Below, piece after piece: positions 57,791-64,000 of a stretch of DNA of 64,000 bases (the stretch's first letter is position 1; each line of letters begins with the position of its first letter). Location of the stretch: assembly GCF_034439435.1 (NCBI RefSeq), contig NZ_JAPCKJ010000005.1:186001-250000 (forward strand), read 5' to 3'. The DNA comes from Sarcina sp034439435. GTDB taxonomy: Bacteria; Bacillota; Clostridia; Clostridiales; Clostridiaceae. The notes under the pieces were generated by a model that saw only the letters and a list, made by a program, of their open reading frames with translations, was not told where the DNA came from and searched no databases. The position numbers and the translations under genes were made by a program.

Positions 57791-58078
57791 TTATTGCTCT
57801 TCTTTAACGATGATGTTTCTGATTATTCCGTCAGTTATTCCGAATATTCTGTCTAACTCTTTTGGTAATTCTGGGTTAGCAGTGAAGTTTATTAAAGTAT
57901 AGTAACCTTCGTTAACTTTAGCGATTTCGTAAGCTAATTTTCTCTTACCCCAGAAATCAACGTTGTCAACTGTACCATTTCCGTTTTCTATAACACCCTT
58001 GAATTTTTCGATTAAAGCTTTAACTGCTTCCTCGTCTAATGATGGGTGAGCTACGAATATAGTTTCATATTTTCTCAT
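57791..58078 (-). CDS. rpsF: 30S ribosomal protein S6
   Basis: 95 residues. MRKYETIFVAHPSLDEEAVK, then NVDFWGKRKLAYEIAKVNEG and FTANPELPKELDRIFGITD show the standard ferredoxin-like fold. Two ATGs are adjacent; the second (58078) gives the canonical start and better spacing from GGAGGTG. First gene of the rpsF-ssb-rpsR operon. Confidence 0.98.
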   Translation of the reverse strand: MRKYETIFVAHPSLDEEAVKALIEKFKGVIENGNGTVDNVDFWGKRKLAYEIAKVNEGYYTLINFTANPELPKELDRIFGITDGIIRNIIVKEEQ

Positions 58079-58153
58079 CATTTACACCTCCTCCCTCTGG
58101 ACTATGGCTATGCTCTAGCATAGCAGGGATTACAATTAAATATTCTAACATTA

Positions 58154-58178
58154 AAAGAGGGTTATTGCAACCCTCTTT
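58154..58178 (-). terminator. Terminator of the mscS-DUF951 operon
   Basis: AAAGAGGGTT pairs with AACCCTCTTT (58154-58163 with 58169-58178), followed on the minus strand by TTAATG. Confidence 0.75.
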
Positions 58179-58221
58179 ATTAATGTAAACATAACTTTTT
58201 GAAAATTATTTTTTTAATTTT

Positions 58222-58434
58222 TTATTCAGTAATTTCTTCCTCTGGGGCATTAGATTTTATAACCTTTTTAACCCCTTTTTGGAATTTAGACCTAGGAAGC
58301 ATTACGATTCTTGCACACCCTAAACATTTTATCTTGACATCTGCACCAATTCTTATAACTTCCCATTCATCACTGCCACATGGATGAACTTTTCTCATTT
58401 TAACTATATCACCTAGATAAAATTTGTTAATCAT
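58222..58434 (-). CDS. DUF951 family protein
   Basis: 70 residues with the DUF951 pattern: LGDIVKMRKVHPCGSDEWEV, then RIGADVKIKCLGCARIVMLP. The HPCG and CLGC cysteines could form a zinc knuckle. Found next to mscS and yyaF near the origin in many Firmicutes; role unknown. It follows mscS by 22 bases and is followed by a terminator. Confidence 0.9.
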   Translation of the reverse strand: MINKFYLGDIVKMRKVHPCGSDEWEVIRIGADVKIKCLGCARIVMLPRSKFQKGVKKVIKSNAPEEEITE

Positions 58435-58456
58435 AATAAATTACTCCCCCTTTAAA

Positions 58457-59332
58457 TTAATCCTTTATTATTTCAGTCTTTGGATATGGTATTTCTATAC
58501 CTTGTTTATCCAATTCCATTTTAATACGCTTTCTTAACTCTATTTCAGCTCCCCATTGTTCCATTGGTTTAGTTTTACCATATATTCTAATATTTACACT
58601 AGAATTATTTAAAGCTGTAACTCCATAAACCTTTAAAGGCTCTGTTATGTTCATATTTTCTTTGTTGTATGTATTACAAACATCATTTATTACTTTTATA
58701 GCATTATCTATGTCTTCCTCATAAGCTATTCCAATATCTACTTGTACTCTCATACTACCCTTACAATCGTTAGTTACTATTCTAATCATTCCATTAGGTA
58801 TAATATGAAGAGAACCATCAAAATCTCTAAGTTCTGTTGTTCTAAGCCCTATAGTTTCAACAACCCCACTTACACCTTCAATAGTTACATAGTCGCCCAC
58901 ATTATACTGATCATCGAAAAGTATAAAAACTCCATTTATTACATCTTTGACAAAACTTTGTGCTCCTAAACCTACTGCAACACCTCCAACAGATGCAAAG
59001 GCCCAAGATATATTTCCGAATATACTTGATAGCATTGTTGTTATGCCTATAAAATATACAGAATATCTTACTATACTTTTTAATAAAGTTCCTATAGTAT
59101 TTGCTTTTCTAGCATCTATAGAAAATTTAAAATTTGTATCAATTTGCTTTTTAACAGCTTTATTTATTATTCTATCTCCTATTTTAATAGTAACTCCCAT
59201 TAATATAACTATAACAACTATAGTTATAAATTTCTTTAATAAGAAATCAATTGTTGATAAAGGTATTTTCATTGCTCCAAACTTAATGTAATCAAATTCA
59301 AAATTAATTCCTAAAACGCTATCTAATAACAT
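58457..59332 (-). CDS. MscS-family mechanosensitive channel
   Basis: 291 residues. Three or so N-terminal membrane helices, the pore-lining segment (GVAVGLGAQSFVKDVINGVF), a beta domain (QYNVGDYVTIEGVSGVVETI) and a C-terminal alpha/beta cytosolic domain ending PYPKTEI. It releases osmolytes on hypo-osmotic shock. It is in the usual near-origin place (B. subtilis YkuT/YhdY-type relatives) with DUF951. Confidence 0.93.
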   Translation of the reverse strand: MLLDSVLGINFEFDYIKFGAMKIPLSTIDFLLKKFITIVVIVILMGVTIKIGDRIINKAVKKQIDTNFKFSIDARKANTIGTLLKSIVRYSVYFIGITTMLSSIFGNISWAFASVGGVAVGLGAQSFVKDVINGVFILFDDQYNVGDYVTIEGVSGVVETIGLRTTELRDFDGSLHIIPNGMIRIVTNDCKGSMRVQVDIGIAYEEDIDNAIKVINDVCNTYNKENMNITEPLKVYGVTALNNSSVNIRIYGKTKPMEQWGAEIELRKRIKMELDKQGIEIPYPKTEIIKD

Positions 59333-59457
59333 TAAACCCCTCCCTTATAACTTCACTATAATATACTTTTTATTTAATTCTATTTTGAACTATTGTTGAT
59401 TTTTAGCTAAATCTGAAGTGCTAACTAAAAATTAATATCCACTTAAAAATATGGGCT

Positions 59458-59691
59458 TTATTTATATATTTCAAAGCCTTTGCTTGTTATGGAATATATA
59501 TTTTTAAATTTAATCTCTAAACCTTCTATCATCTCTAATTGATCTTTATTAAAAGCTGAACTTATTCCACAGCTTTTTGTTATGTATGTTGGCGTAGGCA
59601 TTATTATAAATGATATACCATTTTCTTTAAGTATTCTTTCACCTTCCATAGCCTCATGTGTATTATTAAAAACCATTATAAAATCTTTCAT
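59458..59691 (-). CDS. DUF3343 domain protein
   Basis: 77 residues with MVFNNTHEAMEGERILKENG, PTPTYITKSCGISSAFN and a C-terminal LEIKFKNIYSITSKGFEIY. DUF3343 (putative Se/S carrier) proteins often neighbour class-V aminotransferases and TusA-like proteins. A cysteine desulfurase-like gene lies about 0.8 kb away at 60514, although on the other strand. A conserved Cys (SCGIS) fits a sulfur-relay role. Good AGGAAG site. Confidence 0.85.
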   Translation of the reverse strand: MKDFIMVFNNTHEAMEGERILKENGISFIIMPTPTYITKSCGISSAFNKDQLEMIEGLEIKFKNIYSITSKGFEIYK

Positions 59692-59854
59692 ACTAAAAAA
59701 ACTTCCTTTCTTAAAATCTATAACGTTATTAGTATATATTATAAGTATATATCATAAAAGTTAACACTTTTAAAATAATGATGAAAGGTTTCTCATTTTG
59801 AACTATAATATAATTATGTAAATTTATAAAAACAACTATAAAAGGAGTTTGAGT

Positions 59855-60502
59855 ATGTCTTTTTTCTATTTAAAGGCTATTTTATCTGGAGTTATAACAG
59901 GCCTTTTAGTTTCAATACCCCTTGGCCCAGCTGCAATAGAAGCTGCAACACAATCTCTAGATAAAGGTTTTAAAAAAGGCTTTGAAGTTTCCTTAGGTGC
60001 AATAGCAGCCGACTATTTGTATATAATATTAATAAACTTCGGAGTAGCTCAATTATTAAATTTAAATAGGTATGTAGAATGTGCTTTTTGGATTATTTCA
60101 GGATTAGTTCTTATAATAGTAAATTTAGTCTTTAAAGCTTCTCAAAAAAGTTTAGATGAGAAATGTGTTAAAACTATAGAAAGTCATAAAACTGGTAGCG
60201 GCTTTATAAATGGTTTTTTAATAACCTTTGTAAACCCTATGACTTTATCAGTTTGGATGGCAGTAAGTGCAGGAATAATGAGTATATGGAAAATTTCAGG
60301 TAGACATTTCTTCTCAGTAGCTATAAGTGCAATGTTCATTACTACTTTAGGGTGGTTTATATTATTAAATTTTATGGCTGCCAAAGGTGGAGGTTTAGTA
60401 AAGAAAGAGCTTACGGGTAAAGCTCATACTGGAGTAAAGTATTTTATGGTTTTACTTGGATTAGGTTTTACCATATACGGAATATTTAAAATTTTCATGT
60501 GA
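59855..60502 (+). CDS. LysE family transporter
   Basis: 215 residues with six membrane segments. LysE/RhtB signature GPAAIEAATQSLDKGFKKGF, then VSLGAIAADYLYI and FLITFVNPMTLSVWMAVSAG. It exports an amino acid or similar small molecule. A TTG at 59849 is too close to AAAGGAG; ATG at 59855 is used. It overlaps the next gene's upstream region and is likely in one operon with it. Confidence 0.88.
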   Translation: MSFFYLKAILSGVITGLLVSIPLGPAAIEAATQSLDKGFKKGFEVSLGAIAADYLYIILINFGVAQLLNLNRYVECAFWIISGLVLIIVNLVFKASQKSLDEKCVKTIESHKTGSGFINGFLITFVNPMTLSVWMAVSAGIMSIWKISGRHFFSVAISAMFITTLGWFILLNFMAAKGGGLVKKELTGKAHTGVKYFMVLLGLGFTIYGIFKIFM

Positions 60503-60513
60503 GGTTTTTATTT

Positions 60514-61674
60514 ATGAATAGAATATATTTTGATAATGCAGCCACTACTTTTCCTAAACCAGACTCTGTAATAAAGGCAATGGTTGATTATATGAATTTT
60601 GAAGGAGGAAGTGCAAATAGAGGTTCATCATCTACAGCATTACAAAGTAGTAGAGCTGTTTATGAATGCAGATATGAATTAGCCAAATTTTTTAATTTTC
60701 CCAAAAGTGAAAATGTTATTTTTACAAATAACATTACAACATCATTAAATATGTTACTTTTAGGAATAATTAAATCTGGCTGGCATATAATTACTACATC
60801 TATGGAACATAATTCTGTACTAAGACCACTAGTAAAAATTAGTGAAGAAGTCCCTAATGTAGAACTAGATATTGTTCAATGCAATGAAGAAGGTCTTTTA
60901 TCAATTGAAAAAATCAAAGAAAAAATAAAGGATAATACAAAACTTATAATTTTATCTCACGCTTCTAATTTAGTAGGAACAATACAACCAATTGAAGAAA
61001 TAGGTGAAATCTGTAAGAAGAAGAATATTTTCTTTATTTTAGATTCAGCTCAAACAGCAGGGGTTATTCCTATTGATATGACCAAACTAAACTTAAATGC
61101 ATTAACTTTTACAGGACATAAATCTCTTTTAGGTCCTCAAGGAATTGGTGGTTTTATTATAGATGATAACTTAAATTCTATTTGTAAAAATATTTTTTCT
61201 GGAGGAACAGGAAGTAATTCTTCTCTAGTAGAACACCCTCAAGAATTACCTGATAAATTCGAGTATGGAACTTTAAATACTCCTGGAATAATAGGTCTTT
61301 TAGAAGGTGTTAGGTTCATAGAAAAAGAAGGCATTGAAAACATAAAATTAAAAGAAGAAATGTTATGTCAAAAAGCTATGGATTTATTATCTGAAATTCC
61401 TGAAGTTAAACTTTATGGTCCTATAGATGCAAAAAAGAAAACTTCAACAATATCTTTTAATATAGAAGGTATGGATCCTGAATTCACAGGATTCTTATTA
61501 GATAGTGAGTTTAATATAACATGTAGGACAGGAATTCATTGTACTCCTCTTGCTCATAAAACAGTTGGTTCATATCCAACTGGAAGTATAAGAATAAGCT
61601 TAGGGTACTTCAATACATTGGAAGAAGTCTATAGATTTGTTGAGGTTATAAAAGAATTAATTTCAAGGAGGTAG
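60514..61674 (+). CDS. Cysteine desulfurase-like aminotransferase (class V, TIGR01977 type)
   Basis: 386 residues. PLP-dependent class V fold: YFDNAATTFPKPDSVIKAM, then SMEHNSVLRPL, LDSAQTAG, PLP lysine in FTGHKSLLGPQGIGG and the cysteine loop RTGIHCTPLAHKTVGSYP. Size and motifs fit the cysteine desulfurase relatives found with DUF3343. It would mobilise sulfur or selenium from cysteine/selenocysteine. The GTG at 60499 is in the upstream gene's end; the ATG at 60514 with GAGG is preferred. Cytosolic. Confidence 0.9.
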   Translation: MNRIYFDNAATTFPKPDSVIKAMVDYMNFEGGSANRGSSSTALQSSRAVYECRYELAKFFNFPKSENVIFTNNITTSLNMLLLGIIKSGWHIITTSMEHNSVLRPLVKISEEVPNVELDIVQCNEEGLLSIEKIKEKIKDNTKLIILSHASNLVGTIQPIEEIGEICKKKNIFFILDSAQTAGVIPIDMTKLNLNALTFTGHKSLLGPQGIGGFIIDDNLNSICKNIFSGGTGSNSSLVEHPQELPDKFEYGTLNTPGIIGLLEGVRFIEKEGIENIKLKEEMLCQKAMDLLSEIPEVKLYGPIDAKKKTSTISFNIEGMDPEFTGFLLDSEFNITCRTGIHCTPLAHKTVGSYPTGSIRISLGYFNTLEEVYRFVEVIKELISRR

Positions 61675-61685
61675 ACTTCCGACCT

Positions 61686-62750
61686 ATGAAAAATTTAATA
61701 ATCAAAAGTGAAAAAATAAGTGTGTTTTTTATTTTGTACACACTTATATTTTTTACATTTTTTAACACTTTAAAGTATACATTACCCTTTCTACTAGCAT
61801 TTATTTTTTCTTTACTATTAAAAACTCCAACTCAATTTTTAATGAAGAAATTTAAGCTTAACGTTGGAGTATCCTCTTTTATAAGTACATTTATTTTTTT
61901 CTTTATAATAATAGTGATCTTAACTTTATTTATTACATCTTTAGCATATGAATCATCATCACTAACAAATTATATTCAAGAAATAATATCTACTAACTCA
62001 AAAGAATTTCATAGTTACTTTATTTCTATTCAAAATTGGCTTGAAAATAATTTTATTGATAATACTATTCTAAACTTAATAAAAAATTCCTTAATATCTT
62101 CTATTAAGGAATTAACAGTATTTATTTTATCTTTTGGCACAGAATTGATTCAAAGAATTTTTCTATTGATAAGCTATTTACCATATACTTTTATGCTTCT
62201 TATTTTTACTGTGCTATCAACATATTTTTTATCTAAAGAATTAAATACTTCTAACTTTAACAAAATATTATCCAACTACTTAAATTCTAATTATAGTAAG
62301 AGGATTTTAACTATTTTATATGAAATAAAAAAGATGTTTTTAACTTATTGTTTTTCATATTTATTTTTAATTCTTATTTCCTTTATATTAACCTTTTTAG
62401 GATTTTCTTTTTTAAAAATTAAGTATGCACTATTACTTAGTGTACTTGCAGCTTTATTAGATTTAATTCCTATACTAGGTATGCCATTAATTTATCTTCC
62501 ACTTATTTTTATTTCATATAGCTCAGGCAATATTTTTTCAGCTATTTTTTTACTAATATTATATTTATTTATTTTTTTCTTACGCCAATTTTTAGAGCCC
62601 AAACTTATGTCATCTACATTAGGAATACATCCTTTATTAACTTTAATATGTATATTTGTAGGACTAGAACTTAACGGCTTTTTAGGAATTGTATTCTTTA
62701 TTTTCTTCATAATATTTTTCAATATATTTAAAAAAGTTAAGATATTATAA
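61686..62750 (+). CDS. AI-2E family transporter-like membrane protein
   Basis: 354 residues with seven or eight hydrophobic segments and the AI-2E_transport arrangement: KYTLPFLLAFIFSLLLKTPT, a long periplasmic-type loop (about 85-150), and LLDLIPILGMPLIYLPL, then LRQFLEPKLMSSTLGIHPLL. Relatives include YtvI and PerM. Function ranges from signal export to sodium-proton exchange. It starts 11 bases after the desulfurase-like gene and is in the same operon. Confidence 0.88.
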   Translation: MKNLIIKSEKISVFFILYTLIFFTFFNTLKYTLPFLLAFIFSLLLKTPTQFLMKKFKLNVGVSSFISTFIFFFIIIVILTLFITSLAYESSSLTNYIQEIISTNSKEFHSYFISIQNWLENNFIDNTILNLIKNSLISSIKELTVFILSFGTELIQRIFLLISYLPYTFMLLIFTVLSTYFLSKELNTSNFNKILSNYLNSNYSKRILTILYEIKKMFLTYCFSYLFLILISFILTFLGFSFLKIKYALLLSVLAALLDLIPILGMPLIYLPLIFISYSSGNIFSAIFLLILYLFIFFLRQFLEPKLMSSTLGIHPLLTLICIFVGLELNGFLGIVFFIFFIIFFNIFKKVKIL

Positions 62751-62800
62751 GTATAGACTTTTTAATTTTGGTAATAATTTCAAATAAGGAGGTTGTTATC

Positions 62801-63391
62801 ATGTGTACAAGTTTTTATATAGATTCGTTAGATCCTAAAGCTTCATTTAAAATAAGAGATTATCTTTGTAATGAACTTAATCCAATAATAAAAGAGAATA
62901 GACCTATTGTCTTTATCTGTGTCGGATCTGATCGTTCAACAGGAGATGCCCTTGGTCCTTTAATTGGTGAAAAAATTAAATTTTTATCAAAAAATAATAT
63001 TTTTGTTTATGGAACATTAGAAGAAACTGTTCATGCTAAAAATTTAAAAGAAACCATAAAATTAATAAAATTAAAACATAAAAAACCTTTTATCATAGCT
63101 ATTGATGCATGTTTAGGGTCAGTTGATAATGTTGGTCATGTACTCATTGAAAAAAGACCCCTTAAGCCAGGAATAGCATTAAATAAAAATTTGCCACCTG
63201 TAGGGGATTTAAGTATTCTTGGCATAGTTAATATATCTGGTTCTTTAGAGTTTATGGTATTACAAAATACTAGATTATACACTGTTATGCTTTTAGCTAA
63301 TGCTATATCTAGTGGAATTCATCATTGCATATTAAAATCAGTAGGATTTAAAAAGGATTTAATAGATTCCACCCTAGAAAATATATTGTAG
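62801..63391 (+). CDS. yyaC: Spore protease-like protein YyaC
   Basis: 196 residues. It has the GPR/HybD-like fold: PIVFICVGSDRSTGDALGPL, then LKHKKPFIIAIDACLGSVDN and the LPPVGDLSILGIVNISGSLE segment. YyaC family proteins are sporulation-specific and lie near the origin beside soj-spo0J in Firmicutes. The ORF extends to 62768, but the ATG at 62801 has AAGGAGG and is chosen. It is followed by the parS site. Confidence 0.9.
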   Translation: MCTSFYIDSLDPKASFKIRDYLCNELNPIIKENRPIVFICVGSDRSTGDALGPLIGEKIKFLSKNNIFVYGTLEETVHAKNLKETIKLIKLKHKKPFIIAIDACLGSVDNVGHVLIEKRPLKPGIALNKNLPPVGDLSILGIVNISGSLEFMVLQNTRLYTVMLLANAISSGIHHCILKSVGFKKDLIDSTLENIL

Positions 63392-63487
63392 ATGGAATTA
63401 TTCTAAATTTTTATTCTATTGAAATTAATATATATTTTTAGATATTTTAAATACTTATTAGTAAAATATAATTTTTAAAATGCAAAA

Positions 63488-63503
63488 TGTTTCACGTGAA
63501 ACA
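63488..63503. promoter_or_regulatory. parS centromere site
   Basis: TGTTTCACGTGAAACA, an exact match to the Bacillus parS consensus TGTTNCACGTGAAACA. It lies in a 26-base palindrome (63483-63508). It is the ParB/Spo0J loading site, placing the window next to oriC. Confidence 0.95.
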
Positions 63504-63519
63504 TTTTGTTTAATCCATA

Positions 63520-63582
63520 AAAAATAGGCTATATTAAAGCCAACTAATAAATCTAAAAGTTGTTTTAATATAACCTATTTTT
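63520..63582 (-). terminator. Terminator of the DUF4446 gene
   Basis: AAAAATAGGCTATATTAAA pairs with TTTAATATAACCTATTTTT (63520-63538 with 63563-63582) with one mismatch or wobble, followed on the minus strand by TTTATGG. It is 25 bases after the stop. Confidence 0.75.
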
Positions 63583-63606
63583 ATTTAATGAATATATGAC
63601 TCTAAT

Positions 63607-64000
63607 TTATTTATTCATTGCAGCATTTAGAACATGTAATTCTTCTTCTGATAAATCATATCTAGATATTCCTTTATCTATTGGCTTAGCATATGTTGTA
63701 TTATAGTCTCTTCCATATATTCCTGTTAAGATAACTCCATTATTTTCTCCATCTAGTAAGGCAATTGAGAAACTTAAATCACTTCCAACATCTTCGAAAG
63801 CTTTATATCTTATAACAGATACTTTTTGAGTACATTTTTCAAGTTGAGATTTTAATATTTTATTTGTTTCTACAGTTTCTTCTGAATCTTTTTTAACTTC
63901 TTCCACTTTGTCTAAATAAGAGTTAATAAGTTCCTCTAAATTCTTATTATTAACTCCCCTCATAATTTTTCTAAATTTCTTTTCTACTTTATTTAAACTT
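63607..64000 (-). CDS. DUF4446 family protein (N-terminus beyond the window)
   Basis: At least 131 residues visible. The frame stays open upstream of the ATG at 63963 to the window edge (SLNKVEKKFRKIMRGVNNK), matching the DUF4446 core, so the gene begins beyond base 64000. The visible part has a heptad-rich coiled coil (EELINSYLDKVEEVKKDSEE) and a conserved beta region (FEDVGSDLSFSIALLDGENN). The expected N-terminal membrane helix lies outside. Role unknown; usual neighbour of spo0J. Confidence 0.85.
   Translation of the reverse strand, partial: SLNKVEKKFRKIMRGVNNKNLEELINSYLDKVEEVKKDSEETVETNKILKSQLEKCTQKVSVIRYKAFEDVGSDLSFSIALLDGENNGVILTGIYGRDYNTTYAKPIDKGISRYDLSEEELHVLNAAMNK

Overview
The window is about 64 kb of very AT-rich (roughly 28-30% GC by eye) low-GC Gram-positive chromosome. 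Gene content points to a spore-forming anaerobic clostridium, most like Clostridium perfringens: reverse rubrerythrin, an HsmA-type membrane protein, the spore protease-like YyaC, LonB, a GerMN lipoprotein, oxygen-sensitive Fe-S serine dehydratase and a GalNAc-type mannose-family PTS. The right end lies close to the replication origin. It carries rpsF-ssb-rpsR, rplI-gdpP-yybS, dnaB, mscS, DUF951, yyaC and a perfect 16-bp parS site (63488-63503), the usual neighbourhood of soj-spo0J and oriC in Firmicutes.

Layout. 1-6284: membrane antiporters, a NUDIX enzyme, a FAD/Rieske oxidoreductase and an SDR. 6364-18077: an integrated mobile island (below). 18060-23444: rlmH, hsmA-like, a LUD protein, a SEC-C protein, a GerMN lipoprotein, walJ and murA. 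23785-30039: small enzymes, a subtilase with a built-in propeptide, a G5/M23 cell-wall protein and a DnaD/DnaI-like primosome pair. 30132-30961: ten tRNA genes, with Glu-Val-Asp present three times in tandem plus Thr. 31159-40196: a flavoprotein, two acyl-ACP thioesterases, reverse rubrerythrin with a candidate PerR site, purA with a structured leader, and sdaAB-sdaAA. 40443-47792: two convergent aga operons (isomerase plus tagatose-bisphosphate aldolase on +; GntR regulator, YajC-like protein and PTS EIIA/D/C/B on -). 48220-64000: origin-proximal housekeeping genes.

Main result. An island of about 11.7 kb sits exactly at the 3' end of rlmH (orfX), the attachment gene of staphylococcal SCC/SCCmec. 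It is bounded by near-identical 34-bp direct repeats (6364-6397 and 18044-18077), both encoding the same C-terminal peptide EPYHK-stop. It carries one large serine recombinase, a DUF927 (Cch-like) helicase, a DUF960 gene, a small acidic-tailed protein next to the helicase, a GC-rich palindromic non-coding site, and cargo consisting of a type II restriction-modification pair and a zinc-finger/RES-domain protein. It has no phage structural genes, conjugation genes or resistance genes. I read it as a clostridial SCC-like element whose visible cargo is defence. The SCC hallmarks are seen directly; the claim that it excises or replicates is inference.

How the parts fit. The island has its own regulatory switch, a divergent pair of XRE repressor genes sharing TACGT-N5-ACGTA operators. 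Outside the island the window is ordinary core genome with several well-formed cis elements: a tRNA promoter, a PerR-like box, an agaS operator, parS, and a tandem structured repeat between rpsR and the mazG-like gene. All names rest on reading the translated sequence; no database search was run.
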